Positions 24,401-34,806 of a stretch of DNA of 64,000 bases are shown here, one piece after another. The translations under genes and the position numbers were made by a program. Below the pieces are notes generated by a model. That model did not search any database. It was not told where the DNA came from and saw nothing but the letters and a program-made list of their open reading frames with translations. The first letter of the stretch is position 1; each line of letters begins with the position of its first letter. The DNA comes from Scolanthus callimorphus (Eukaryota > Cnidaria > Anthozoa > Actiniaria > Edwardsiidae): contig CM066913.1 in the NCBI GenBank assembly GCA_033964015.1, positions 30,096,790 to 30,160,789 of the forward strand, in the 5' to 3' direction.

Positions 24401-27400
24401 GAGCGGAGCTTGGGAAAATGTATTTTGCTTGTCAAACGATGTGTGAGGCAGGCACGATGTGTGAGGCAGGCACGATGTGTGAGACAGACACGATGTGTGA
24501 GGCAGGCACGATGTGTGAGGCAGGCACGATGTGTGAGGCAGGCAGGCAGTGAGGCAGGCAGGCAGTGAGGCAGGCGGTGAGGCAGGCGGTTACGACCGGC
24601 AGTGATGCAGGCAGTGGGGCAGCGTGGGCGATTGGTCAGCGCGTCGGACTTTCGATGATCCCAGTTCAAGTCCCGCCTCGCTGTCAACAAGGATTTCCTT
24701 TCTCGGTGCTTCAAATTGCAATGCCGGCGATCGACTTCTCGGCCACGCTTGTAGATAGCCAACTATTTGCCTCCATGCCAGTTGGGATTCTTAATATGTT
24801 ATGTTTATATCTTGAATATTTTGGATGTCACGTAGGTTGTTACCCACAGTAATGCTTTTCCCCTATGGGAGTACTCATTGACGAGAGTTTTTATGTCTCT
24901 TGCAAAAGGGAACTGATGAACGTGGTTATCAAAAACGTTTTTGGAGAAAAACAAGGAAGCCAAATAGGGGCTACCCGTGGTGCTTGGGAACAGATCCGAA
25001 CCGAAACTTCGACTACAAATGGGGAAGTGAGTATCTCTATCCTAGTCCAGTCCGTTGGCTGGAGGAGAGTCCAGAAACCTTTGTATGCGCATGCGCTAGA
25101 TCTGACCAAGAACTTTGTTTTTTTCGTTAGTGCGCATGATCCGAATACCGTTGTGGGAAGTTGATTGTTGGCTACATGAATGTTGTCCATCAAGATAGGT
25201 TGCCCTTGTGATCGTAACCGCGAAAACTCGTCAACCAATCTCTGACAGCGATATTTGGATCATCCGCACTAATAAAAAAAAGTTTTTGGTCAGATCTAGC
25301 GCATGCGCATACAAAGGTTTCTGGACTCTCCTTTCGTTGACCACATGCAACTACGGAGCCGCGAAGGAGAGTTCAGGGACTGGACTAATCTCTATCCAAG
25401 CTGTAGTAAAGTACATTTTGCTAGGGTGAACTTTCCCACTAAATGACAGCAAAACGTTTACGCTTTTCTTTGAAAGAAGTTATCCCTCGGACGTAAAAGA
25501 AGGGGGAGGGGAGGGGGATCGGATGCCTCTTGATCCCCCTGTAAGTTTTTGCGCGAAATTTTCGGGAGGTTTTAGAAATAGGGCATGTGCCATGATGGGG
25601 GTATGAGTTACCTAGTACGTCCGCGGGTTACTTTTTCGTTTTACAAAATTGGGCCTGCCACTGGAACGTTACCGGTATTTTGTCAAATTTATTTTTTGAA
25701 CAGTGTTTGGTAGCTACTTGATGTATCTAAGCATAAATTGGTCGTTCAATTCTAGCACGAAAAACTAGCGATTTTTCAGAGCAATTCCACATTTCGAAGT
25801 ATATAAGTGTTTGAATGCGAATTCTAATAATAATAATAAACATTTTTATAGCGCTTATATCAGCGTTCTAAGCGCTATACAATAATGGATACAAAATAAA
25901 TATTTACAATAGGTAAGTTCCAACATGATAAAAATATAAAATTACATGGTGATAAAAATATTTACATACACCTCATAAAATGAGGATAGTTCATTTGCAT
26001 TTTTCACTTATAATAAAGGGCCCTTTTCGCTTTTCGGGGCTCAAATTAACAATGGAACAGAACAAAATAGAAAATAGAAAACACAACACAACAAGAATGC
26101 AGAACAAAATACGGAGCATAAAAACGCTATTTAGTATTGCTAAAAAGCAATGACATAAAACACCTTTCTGGAAAAAAAATTAACTATTTGCTAATGCAAT
26201 AAATTATTCCTAGCTGTTGGAGCCAGTGGTTATCCTGCCATCATACTTACTATGGGGAGCGACCTCACTCTGAAGTGGAAATACGAAACGTTGTTGCGCT
26301 TTTGAAGAGACTTGGAGGACGTCTTAAAGGATACATGGACGTCCATGCCTATAGTCAACTATGGATGATTCCCTGGGGGTACACAAAAGAGCTAACACCT
26401 GATAACGCAGATCTGGTAACATTGTACCCAGCCTGGTTTTTCAGCAGCGCTGATTAAAGGGAATTGTTGACATAGGGTCGGTTATTACTTATCGCCCGGG
26501 GTGAAGGGGGAAAGAGTTTTGGGATCATTTTTTTTTGGGCGAGCGAAATGGAGGATCTTTCAAAGCCTTACGCCCTGAAAGGATACCGCAAGACAATTGC
26601 GTTGGAGTTATTGCACCAACTCTATATCATGTGGGGGAATCAATACATTGTGACGGTATATTAATTGCAATCTCCCTTCCCGACCCCCTCCTCCAAGCGA
26701 TAGATAATGACCGGTACCTCTGTTCTTTTATAATATCCGGTATAACCACTCCTCTATCCCATCTTCTTTAGAGACACTACGAAGGCTATTTTTGCAAACC
26801 AAGTTAACATGTCAAGAAAGTGCTGTCGTTTTTATGACAAATCATTGTGGGTTGCCTGTGGTTTTCAAATTTCATCTCAGGCCCCTCGGCGGGGAACAAA
26901 AGCAAAATGGCGACCAAGAGAACGATGGTTCTTGAGACGTATCTGCAAGTTTTGGTAAACTTTCCGGTTTTCTTTTGGCTAAGATATGAGGAAAAATACC
27001 TTCCAAATAAGGTAAGGGGAATTTCCTTTTAAAGAAGTTTGGCAACGTCGTCAAATCGACAGTTTTTGGCTAATCTTGATATGTTGCTCCGTGATTCCTT
27101 CCCCTTGGCTGAAATTCAGAACTCACCATTGTAAAAATGTAAAACACAATGCGCACCATGAAGTGTCGACTTGCCGCCGTTATTAGGAAGTCCCCGTACC
27201 TTATTTGGAAGATCTTTTCCTAATTTTCCTTATTTCTTAGCGAAAAAGCAGGAAAATTCATCAAAACGTTCCCTTGGAGATCAATGTCAATATACATCTT
27301 GTTGCCACCCAATTCAATTAAAAAAATCCTCGCTGTCGTCGAGAAGGCATAAAAGGCACCAGGCGAACGGTATCAGAGGCATGAAACAATGGAACAAAAG

Positions 27401-28267
27401 CCGCGAACAAAGACCTTAGAACGAGACAATGGAATAGAGCACAAAGACCTCGAGCACAACGAACAAACATTTCCGTAACACCAAGGAATACCCAAAACTT
27501 CGCATTCTGAGCTTTTAGAATAGCTATAATTTCCTTAGTATAGCCACACTATTTTTTACAAATCGGATTTCTGATACCCAAAGGTTGTCCTGAACATTTA
27601 TTGTTCTTTTTTAGATGAGAGTTTCACAAGCTGGTGTTAGGGCCTTGACGTCGTCGTATGGAACATCTTTCAAAAGCGGGACATCTTCAAATATTATCTG
27701 TATGTAAGACTTGTTTTTGTAAACGTAATAATTTCAGGCCACTGCCGTAAAAACTACAGTCTCTTAACAGGGGGCGTATCTGCCTGAAAGCCAAGGAAGC
27801 AGTGGCTTACAAAAAAAAAATACCCATGTATCTACCCGCTATGATATATTTTGTAGATCTAGTTCGCAATCGTCATTGTCGCGAATATAAATAGCTGTTC
27901 GGGCATAGTCCCAGGCCTAGTCCCAGGGTGGCTTACAAAAACAAAAGGCCTGGAATATGCCCTTGAAAGTTGTCCAGATTCAGAATGTTTGAAGGAATAC
28001 AAAAATAATCAGCGCTGACGCATAGGGTTACCGTCAATAGCTGTTTAGCCAAACCTAATGTGTCTCTCCATTCGACACTTTACAGACGAGAACTCTGGAG
28101 GTAGCAAGGACTACACGTACGGCACACTCGGTGTCAAGTATTCGTTCGCGTTGGAGCTACGGGACCAGGGCCAGCACGGCTTCGTATTGCCGAAGGAGCA
28201 GATTCTCCCCGTTGGCATAGAAACATTCAGGGGCATTCTCGCCATGGCGGAGGCAATGCACGTCTAA
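21395..28267 (+). CDS. M14A metallocarboxypeptidase, 3' six exons (carboxypeptidase A/B-like), with one frameshift
   Basis: A secreted zinc exopeptidase that removes C-terminal residues; digestive or processing role. Six exons with GT-AG junctions and matching phases (21395-21492, 23737-23847, 24909-25026, 26214-26415, 27615-27699, 28086-28267) encode about 265 residues of the ~305-residue catalytic domain. Visible active-site motifs in order: HAREW (zinc H and E), RKTR, DPNRNFD (substrate-binding N-R), VHAYSQ (third zinc ligand H), IYENSGGS (catalytic-loop Y) and ELRD (general base E). Lys takes the S1' specificity place (Ile255 in pancreatic CPA, Asp in CPB), suggesting acidic C-terminal substrates as in CPO. 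A one-base deletion at 26234-26238 breaks the frame. Exons for signal peptide, propeptide and the first ~60 residues of the mature domain were not found; they may lie left of the window beyond a very long intron, or be lost. Confidence 0.88.
21704..21798. mobile_element. Nested-hairpin foldback element in carboxypeptidase intron
   Basis: Arms AATTAGACCTC..CAAAAGGGC and GCCCTTTTGGGCTGGAGGTC pair around an inner GAATAGGC-like stem. It has the same architecture as 381-493 and 1796-1902 but a different sequence. Confidence 0.65.
21800..23460. other. Carboxypeptidase intron sequence, nothing recognised
   Basis: AT-rich intronic sequence between exons A and B. No coding frame, RNA gene or clear repeat was identified. 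Confidence 0.6.
23461..23652. mobile_element. MITE in carboxypeptidase intron
   Basis: The TIRs contain GAGACCTCTGCCGGC at the left and its complement at the right, about 190 bp apart. It is non-coding. It lies 85 bp before exon B. Confidence 0.7.
23737..23847 (+). CDS. Carboxypeptidase exon B
   Basis: 37 codons, phase 0 at both ends. Acceptor TTTACAG before TTC, donor GTAAAG after GAT. It encodes FVYRYGKDP through [19 protein letters not shown], the conserved core strand and NxDGY motif of M14 peptidases. Confidence 0.9.
23936..24198. mobile_element. Diverged PIF/Harbinger-like MITE (third copy of the 2127-2447 family)
   Basis: Shares GGCCAGTTTAGACGT, GTCGCACTA and the right-end AATTTAGTGCGACAGAATTA with 2127-2447. 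It has an internal deletion and a decayed right terminus. Confidence 0.75.
24438..24615. repeat. 18-bp minisatellite passing into GGCA repeats
   Basis: About six units of GATGTGTGAGGCAGGCAC, then GAGGCAGGCAGGCAGT-type units. It is open in several frames only because of the repeat. Intronic. Confidence 0.9.
24616..24690 (+). mobile_element. tRNA-derived SINE head
   Basis: Contains an A-box-like TGGGCGATTGG (24625-24635) and a B-box-like GTTCAAGTCCC (24664-24674) at tRNA-like spacing, so it probably holds an internal Pol III promoter. It does not fold as an intact tRNA with a clear acceptor stem, so SINE is preferred over a tRNA gene. The minisatellite lies at its 5' edge. Confidence 0.55.
24909..25026 (+). 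CDS. Carboxypeptidase exon C (RKTR and NRN motifs)
   Basis: Encodes [18 protein letters not shown] through [11 protein letters not shown] and ends in phase 1 before donor GTGAGT. The RKTR arginine and the N-R pair of DPNRN are the substrate carboxylate-binding residues of the family. The acceptor GCAAAAG keeps phase 0 with exon B. Confidence 0.9.
25042..25388. mobile_element. Foldback MITE in carboxypeptidase intron
   Basis: Outer ends CTAGTCCAGTCC and GGACTGGACTA. Long inner arms (25070-25142 with 25250-25337) share AGTCCAGAAACCTTTGTATG and GCGCATGCGCTAGATCTGAC. It starts 15 bp after the exon C donor. Confidence 0.75.
25823..25960. mobile_element. Retroposon 3' end fragment
   Basis: A (TAA)n tract followed by CATTTTTATAGCGCTTATAT and CTAAGCGCTATACAATAA. 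This resembles the microsatellite-bearing tail of the CR1/L2-like LINE at 61735-61830 and related SINEs. Confidence 0.4.
26214..26415 (+). CDS. Carboxypeptidase exon D, frameshifted
   Basis: Acceptor TTCCTAG. With the phase-1 base from exon C it reads TVGASGYP, as expected, but one base is missing at 26234-26238 (CCTGCC). The expected continuation [19 protein letters not shown] to [18 protein letters not shown] is in the next frame. The third zinc-ligand histidine (VHAYS) is here. Donor GTAACA at 26416, phase 0. It may be a real inactivating mutation or a base-calling error. Confidence 0.85.
26416..27614. other. Carboxypeptidase intron with imperfect foldback
   Basis: Mostly unrecognised. 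26978-27020 and 27187-27241 are imperfect inverted arms (TTCCAAATAAGGTA against TACCTTATTTGGAA; GCTAAGA..GAGGAAAA against TTTTCCTTATTTCTTAGC). This suggests an old foldback element. Confidence 0.5.
27615..27699 (+). CDS. Carboxypeptidase exon E
   Basis: Acceptor TTTTTTAG, donor GTATGT, phases 0 and 1. It encodes [19 protein letters not shown] through SSNII, corresponding to the helix and the segment before the catalytic tyrosine loop. Confidence 0.85.
28086..28267 (+). CDS. Carboxypeptidase terminal exon
   Basis: Acceptor TTTACAG. The joined codon TAC gives the catalytic-loop tyrosine, then [22 protein letters not shown] (catalytic glutamate) and the usual family end at AEAMHV, stop TAA. A variant poly(A) signal ATTAAA lies at 28373-28378, about 105 nt after the stop. 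Lys in SGGSKD is the residue at the S1' specificity position. Confidence 0.92.
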
Positions 28268-29970
28268 CGCATATGCAGTAGTGTTAAGCCCCCATTGATT
28301 TATCAGTGGAGATTGCCTTGGCAATATACAGTACTATATTGTTGTAGCTACGACCTTGTTTCCTAGATACTCATTAAAGGGCATGGAAAAAGTATAAAAG
28401 TTTCCAATTATATCTTAACTTTGAGAACTCCGAAAGCAATATGTTGTCTACCTAACTACCCATCCACCCAAACGCACTACCCGCCCACCTACCCATACAA
28501 CCCCCATCGAACCCATACAATCCATACAACCCTACCAACCCCTCGCACATCAGGAAATTAGAATATAAGAAACGTTTAGGCGCGGAGTAGAGCCCATATG
28601 TATCTTCGGCGTCACATGAAAAAGCAACCCACCCATGTTGAAACGTGGCATTCAGCGGAAAATTCGCAGCCATTATTTACGCGCGTGTCGACCCATGTAC
28701 ACAGTCAATCTTGAATCACAGCGCGCGCCTCGTCTTCCACGACAGTACAGCGGTGCGATTTGCCGTTTGGACTCGAAACTGCAACAACCTGATGCTTTTG
28801 TTAAACCTAACTCCCCTAAAAATTACATCGATAATCTCATAGATCGACCTGGGTTCTTTAAAGAAGTGAATAATTAGAGGTAAAAGATGAAAAAAGGGAC
28901 CGAGCCAGTAGCGTTGGAAATATTTGCCAACGAAGTGTAACCCAAAATAGGCAGAGCATTTGATACTTATTTTCTAGGGGACGACAGAAAAGTTATAGAT
29001 CAGAACAGTGAGCCTTAATTATTTAATTCATTCTTGACAAAAAGAGTTCTGACAAACAAGCTACTGTCCGCGCCAAGACTAGTTGACACATTCCCTCCAT
29101 TTAGTAACGTTAAAAATGGTCGCAAGAACGAAGAAAGACGGGACAACATTAATGCGCCACCCCCTCTCCCCCTGTGCAATGTTGAAACCCCACCGGGCTC
29201 TTTAAGTAACAGCAAGTTTTGTCCTCTGATTATTTTGCCTTTTTTGCACGCGCGCGACTATTTTCCCGACTAAAATTAGGATACCGGTGGTGGTTTTATC
29301 ATCAGAAACGAAAAATATAAAAAATCATAGCTCTGGAAAAAAGCAACCAAACTTGACAAAAGGTGTCCTTTAAACTTGATATGTATCTAATGCAAACGTC
29401 ACGTGATATGACAAAATTATGTAATAAAATAAGCCTAAAATGCCTCCAGTCACTCAACATTGACTTCATCATAGTTACTAGTACTATGACTTCATGAGGT
29501 ATACGTCTGAATCCTGACACCACTTTTTCCTATGTATGTGCTCCGCTAAATTGATTTCAAATGCGACGTTTCGGCATGTGCTGCCTTTGTCAAGGTACAA
29601 AAACTATCAATATTCAAAGCTGACCTAAGAGTTTACTAAACATTATACGAGAAGTCCACATTTTGCTCATTCGGTGATAAACTAAATCTGTAAATCAGTC
29701 TCATCACCACCCTCTGACGTGGTGCCTCATCCCGGAACTTAGATCGCAACACTTTCACTCGCATGTCTTGCCTGTCATTTTCGGTGTCACACCAGGACAT
29801 CTTCCACACGAAATCCATATCTAATATATGCAATTAGTAAAAATCACACTCACACACTATCACGAATCTGTATTCTGATTGGCTCAAAACTCACGGTCTA
29901 TTGAGTCATAGATGTGAGTTATGAAAAGGCCGGCGTTTTGAAGAAAAACAAACATTTTTCTTTAACTAAA
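28268..29970. other. Intergenic, no gene seen
   Basis: Contains the 3' UTR of the carboxypeptidase, a CCCACCTACC-type low-complexity tract (28455-28540), and AT-rich sequence up to the DIRS-type element. No frame here resembles a protein I recognise. Confidence 0.6.
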
Positions 29971-30108
29971 AAATATGTTTATGTTGGGCATTCGGAATTC
30001 GCGCCTTGCGCTGGAATAGATCCCTAGGGTATCTTAGCGTCCCTATATATAGCGTGTTGTTTGATTTTGCAAGCACTTGACGCAACCAGTTCAAACCGTG
30101 GTCAATTT
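29971..30108 (+). repeat. Left direct repeat (A1) of YR retrotransposon
   Basis: 138 bp from AAATATGTTTATGTTGGGCA to CCGTGGTCAATTT, identical to 34669-34806. A TATATATAGCGTG stretch (~30043) could be a promoter. Confidence 0.9.
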
Positions 30109-30907
30109 ATTTATTATGGGAGACGATTCTGATTCGGAAAACGTTGTTACCAAAGGTGATTTGGCCGAATTCAGGAGTTTTTTCCTTGATCAAATTTCTG
30201 CCCATAAAACTTCGGTTCTTGCTGAATTTCAGGTAGCTCAAAATACGGCTACCGCGGCTATTCAAACGTCGAAACAACTGAAGGAAGATTCTGAAATTTC
30301 TTTTCGTTTTGCCGGAAACGAAAAAAGTTACAAATTCAACAAGCAAGTTCTAGATAAACTTTTTGCTGTCGAGGAGTCTTTGAAAGGTATTCCTGGTACC
30401 TCTAATTCTTCCAAGATTGTTGAAGAAATCGTCAATCTTGTTAAGGAACGCAACCGCAAGATCAGAATTGCCGACTCGTCAGACGGAGGGTGGCTCACGG
30501 TGAAGCACTACGAGTCTAATCCTGTCTCGTTAAACGAGGAAGACGATAAGAAGATCAGGTCTGCAGAGAGGGAAGCCCTCAGAGACCAGGCTCGCCAGAG
30601 ACGCAAACGCAATGTTGAGAGGTCTCAAACACGCTCTCGCCAACCTTCTCAGTACTCGACAGGAACAAGCTACAGACCCTGGAACCACTACTTCCGCCCA
30701 TCGCAGTCAGGATGGCAGTCGTCTGCAGGATCCAGCTTTAATTCACCCGGCCCAAGTGGATTCACCCAGTCTACCAACGAATTCGCCCGCGGATCGTGTA
30801 GATATTGTGGCGCCTACTCTCACTGGTGGAGGGAATGCCCCGTCCGTCTCGGAAAGCACAACACCGGAGCAGCCACCTCTCAATTCCCCCCCAACACAAG
30901 ATCTTAA
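30077..30907 (+). CDS. Gag-like nucleic-acid-binding protein of YR retrotransposon
   Basis: 276 codons if started at 30077. An ATG at 30116 (MGDDSDSENVVTKG) lies outside the terminal repeat and is the likelier start. The middle is charged and helical; the C-terminal third is rich in S, Q, R and G, and ends in one CCHC zinc knuckle (CRYCGAYSHWWREC, C-x2-C-x4-H-x4-C). The last ~100 codons overlap the RT frame, as in many DIRS elements. The frame is intact although its neighbours are broken. It would package element RNA. Confidence 0.8.
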   Translation: MTQPVQTVVNLFIMGDDSDSENVVTKGDLAEFRSFFLDQISAHKTSVLAEFQVAQNTATAAIQTSKQLKEDSEISFRFAGNEKSYKFNKQVLDKLFAVEESLKGIPGTSNSSKIVEEIVNLVKERNRKIRIADSSDGGWLTVKHYESNPVSLNEEDDKKIRSAEREALRDQARQRRKRNVERSQTRSRQPSQYSTGTSYRPWNHYFRPSQSGWQSSAGSSFNSPGPSGFTQSTNEFARGSCRYCGAYSHWWRECPVRLGKHNTGAATSQFPPNTRS

Positions 30908-33046
30908 GGATTCATTCTGGCGATCACTTCAAAAGGATTGTTCTGGCGCACTTGGTTTAGTTAGCTCTAAAAGGAAATGTGATACTTCCACCTCCTCGAC
31001 ATCTGATGCCTCTGTGGGTTTCTCTCAACTTTTAGATCAAGATAAGTACGCTATTGACTCTGATTACAAGCAATTTCTTGTACATAATTTATTTGAATAT
31101 CGCATGGGTACCGCAACTCTAGTTCTCAAAAACAGGCTTAAGTACAGCATTGAATTTTGGAAAGCCATCGGTACACCTCCATGGATTCTCGATATTATTA
31201 GTAATGGCTATCGAATTCCTTTTATTCGTAATCCTCCTTCTGCTTTCTATCGCAACAATAAATCTGCCTTGGAACATTCAGAATTTGTTAATGAAGCTAT
31301 TTCTGATCTTATTCGTGCTGGTTCTGTTATTGAAGTTCAATCGCCTCCTTTTGTTATCAATCCTCTGTCAGTTTCATTAATTCTGAAGGCAAAGGCAGAC
31401 TTATTCTTGATTTAAGGCATGTTAATCACTTTATTCCTAAGGTTAAATTTAAAATGGAAGATAGCAATGTATTTCTTAATTACGTTCAACCTTCGGGTTA
31501 CATGTTTAAGTTTGATATGAAGTCTGGCTACCATCACATAACTATTCATTCTGAACATCAGCAATTCCTTGGGTTCCAATGGCCTCTTTATAACTCTCCT
31601 TCTCCCAGATATTTCATTTTCTCGGTTCTCGCTTTTGGTTTGTCTTCCGCACCTTATTTATTTACTAAGCTTTTTCGGCCCCTTGTTGCCCATTGGCGTT
31701 CTCAAGGAATTCCTATTGTTTTGTATCTTGACGATGGTGCTGTTTGTTTACCTAATTTTGCTGAAACTGCTCGTGTTTCTGAGCTAGTCCGATCGGATTT
31801 ATCTCGTGCTGGCGTTGTTACCAACGATGCTAAGTCTGTCTGGGTTCCCACCCAAGTAATGGAATGGCTCGGTATTTTGTGGGATCTTTCTGCTTGTCGT
31901 ATTTCCATACCTGAGCGTCGCATTAACAGTCTTATAAATTCGCTTTCGTGTTACAACGCAAACTTCCTTTGTTTCTCCTCGCGAGGTCGCTTCGGTCGTA
32001 GGTAAAATCATTTCCCTGGCACCTGGTTTTGGTAATATTGCTCTTCTTATGTCTAGATTCCTACAGTCTTTTGTTAAATTGCATGATGACTGGGATCTGG
32101 TTATGGATATTGGTTGTTACCAATTTTTCCTGAATGTTTACTTGAAATCGAATTTTGGTTACGTAATTGTCAGAAATTCAATGGCCGAGCGCTTATTGCG
32201 TACTCACTTCCGGTCACTATTGTTCATTCGGACGCTAGTAGTTTTGCCTGTGGTGCTTCTGTTCTTCACATAGATCGCGATGAATATGATTTATTTTATC
32301 AAGCGTTTTTGACCCTAGAAGTCTGCTTGGATAGCAATGCCAGGGAACTTCTTGCTATTCTTTATTGTCTTAAAGCTTTCAAGCACTCAATCTCTGGTAA
32401 AGTTGTTAAGGTTTTTACCGACAATAGGAATGCTGCCACTATTTCTGCTAAGGGTAGTAATTCTCTTCGCCTACAGTCCTTAGCTGTTGATATATTTTCG
32501 TTCTGTTTTCACAATAATATTTCTCTAGAAGTTGAATGGATTCCTCGCTCGCTTAATGTCTATGCTGACTCTATTAGTCGTGTCATTGATTTTGATGATT
32601 GGGCCATTTCTAATAAATTTTTTCTTCATATCACCAACATTTTTGGTCCGTTCGATGTTGATCGTTTTGCTTCAGCCCATACTCACAAGTGCGCAAGGTT
32701 CTTTTCTAAGTTCTGGTGCCCAGGCTGCGAGGGCGTTGATGCGTTTAGCACTGATTGGAAAGGTGCCAACAACCTTTTAGTTCCGCCTATTTACCTTATT
32801 TCGCGCTCTATCGCTCATCTCGAGTTTTGTCACGCTTCGGGTGTTTTAGTGGTTCCTAAGTGGCCCTCTGCCAGTTTTTGGCCTATACTTTTTCCATCCG
32901 GTCAGCCTAGATTTTCGATTCAACGCATTATCGAATTTTCAGATCCTTCCGGAATTTTCGATTCTTCGCATTTACTTTTTTCCACTATTTTTGGTGGCAC
33001 TACTTTTCGCACGCCTGTTTTAGTTCTTCACTTGGATCATTCCTAA
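30612..33046 (+). pseudogene. Reverse transcriptase / RNase H of YR retrotransposon, frameshifted
   Basis: RT motifs: LILDLRHVN, FKFDMKSGYHHI (block A), FGLSSAPYLFTK and YLDDG (YxDD active site at ~31723). RNase H: VHSDASSFACG, NARELLAI and FTDNRNA. The C-terminal DIRS region reads FDVDRFASAHTHKCARFFSK through CPGCEGVDAFSTDW. Reading needs frame changes near 31377 (one base lost in VS-INSEGK), 31960-31980 and 32100-32140. It is therefore non-functional, unless the assembly has homopolymer errors. Confidence 0.85.
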
Positions 33047-33183
33047 TTCCAGATTTTCTTCCGTTTCATGTTTCTACATTTCGATTGCTCTTTGGTGGAA
33101 TTTTCCCAGAGTTTACACCAGTTCTACTTACGCACTGCTGTACAGCGGAATTATAATATGTTATATAGTTGTAATATTGACAA

Positions 33184-33353
33184 CCGCTAGAGGGCGGAAT
33201 ACAACAATGTATAATATTGCTAACCGCTAGATGGCGGATGACAGTAAGAACACATACCGCTTTTGGCGGACGGATAATGCAATTTGCTGCTATGTTTATA
33301 TGGTTTGCTGTTCTTATTACACATGTAGATTTATATTGTACCGCTTCTGGCGG
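33184..33353. repeat. Four CCGC(N5-6)GGCGG imperfect palindromes
   Basis: CCGCTAGAGGGCGG (33184), CCGCTAGATGGCGG (33224), CCGCTTTTGGCGG (33257) and CCGCTTCTGGCGG (33341) lie in the non-coding gap between the RT and recombinase genes of the YR retrotransposon. The regular recurrence suggests a protein-binding or structural site of the element. Confidence 0.6.
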
Positions 33354-33460
33354 ATGGACGGAATGTTAGTTTTGTACGGTATCATAGTAGTAATTATAGC
33401 GTCAACACATTGTTCATATCAGCAATTATCTATTTCAGTATATATTTGTAATTAGAGGCC

Positions 33461-34536
33461 TTGCATGTTTTTGTAAACAAGGTGGATTCGTTTACATTGT
33501 CTTTGTGTATTTATTGTTCTTTTATTCCTTGTTACATTTCCAGTTCACCTACGTCGCCGCCTCTCCTTCATCCATGTTTAAGAGTCCTGGCTCTGCAGAT
33601 ACCACACTGTCTGGCCCATTGCCAAACGGATAATACCATCAAAGCTTACTCTGGACATTTTAAAAGATGGAAGTCTTGGGCTAACAATTTCCCTGAAATA
33701 GTTTATTTCCCTGCTAAAGACTTGCACGTCGCGCTTTACTTTATATCATTATTGCAATCGGGTGCTTCGTTTTGTTCTATTCAACAATCTTTTTATAGTT
33801 TAAATTTCTTTCATAATGCTTGCGCAATTAGCAATCCTTGTAAGAGTAATTTTCTGCTTGCAATTTTGGATGGTTGTAAACGTATGGCTAAAAAGCCTAC
33901 CCATCTGCAAAGGCAACCTGTTCATTCAGATGACATTATTAGATTAGTTGAGAAGATTGGCACTGCTAATTCTCCTCTTTCAGACATTAGAGATGTTTCT
34001 TTCGTTTTATTAGCGTTTGCTGGATATTTTCGGTATGATGAGCTTAGTCGTTTGAAATGGTCAGACATCTCTTTCTTGATACCCATATGTCAGTATTTAT
34101 AAGTAAAAGTAAATGTGACCAGTTGGGCAGGGGTTGTACCAGAGTTATTGCTAAGACTGGTACTCCCTCTTGCCCTTGTTCCATGATTTTGAGATATGCC
34201 AATATGGCCAAGCGTGATTTTTCTTCTAACGAATTTGTTTTTCAAAATCTTTCTTTTAACAAGAAACATGGCTATGCCCTGCCCGCAGGCACCAGTCTCT
34301 CTTATACTAGAGCTAGAGAAGTAATCATTGCTAAGTTCAAGGCAATTGGGGTTAATACTTCTCAATTGGGTTTACATTCATTTAGAATAGGAGGCGCGTC
34401 GGCTGCGTTAAATAATGATGTTCCGGATCACATTATCAAAAAGCATGGCAGATGGAAGTCTGACACTGCCAAAGATCTTTATTGTCGCGAGGATCTTAAA
34501 AATCAGCTGTTGGCCTCTTCTCGCCTAGGTCTTTAA
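33461..34536 (+). pseudogene. Tyrosine recombinase of YR retrotransposon, one frameshift
   Basis: Would join the circular cDNA to the target. The two frames 33461-34102 and 34057-34536 overlap and read through if shifted near 34075. Catalytic residues are visible: R in FRYDELSRLKW (box I), H-x-x-R in LGLHSFRIGG, H in KKHGRW, and the nucleophile Y in AKDLYC. The N-terminal part holds the helical core-binding region (DNTIKAYSGHFKRWKSWANN). The single frameshift separates box I from the rest. Confidence 0.85.
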
Positions 34537-34637
34537 TTTTGCACGCCCCTCGTTAGCTTTGTATTCTTGACAAACTGGTTAGCGCCTCTCTCTCAACACC
34601 TTGTCGTTTTATGTAGAATAAACAATATAAACGTTTT

Positions 34638-34669
34638 CTGTGCGGAGGAGCGCAGCGACAGAGCACAGA
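34638..34669. other. Hairpin at the right repeat border
   Basis: The inverted arms CTGTGC (34638-34643) and GCACAG (34663-34668) abut the start of the right direct repeat. This may be a strand-transfer or recombination structure of the element. Confidence 0.4.
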
Positions 34670-34806
34670 AATATGTTTATGTTGGGCATTCGGAATTCGC
34701 GCCTTGCGCTGGAATAGATCCCTAGGGTATCTTAGCGTCCCTATATATAGCGTGTTGTTTGATTTTGCAAGCACTTGACGCAACCAGTTCAAACCGTGGT
34801 CAATTT
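34669..34806 (+). repeat. Right direct repeat (A2) of YR retrotransposon
   Basis: Identical to 29971-30108 by eye. Confidence 0.9.

Larger units (their letters stand above)
29971..34806 (+). mobile_element. Tyrosine-recombinase retrotransposon (DIRS/Ngaro group), decayed
   Basis: The order gag-like protein, reverse transcriptase/RNase H with the DIRS-specific C-terminal region, then tyrosine recombinase is diagnostic of YR retrotransposons; no DDE integrase or protease is seen. The ends carry 138-bp direct repeats (29971-30108 and 34669-34806), identical by eye. Direct rather than inverted terminal repeats fit the Ngaro/PAT (split direct repeat) type better than classic DIRS1. The true right end is unclear: the 13-mer AAACTGGTTAGCG occurs at 34572-34584 and again at 34911-34923, which may be the second split-repeat pair. 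At least four frameshifts interrupt the RT and recombinase genes. Confidence 0.85.

Noticed and set aside
24616..24690. tRNA gene
   Set aside because: A and B boxes are present, but I cannot pair an acceptor stem, and the sequence continues as a SINE-like tail.
24358..24762. 134-codon minus-strand frame rich in THRACL repeats
   Set aside because: It is the GATGTGTGAGGCAGGCAC minisatellite read backwards, with no recognisable domain.
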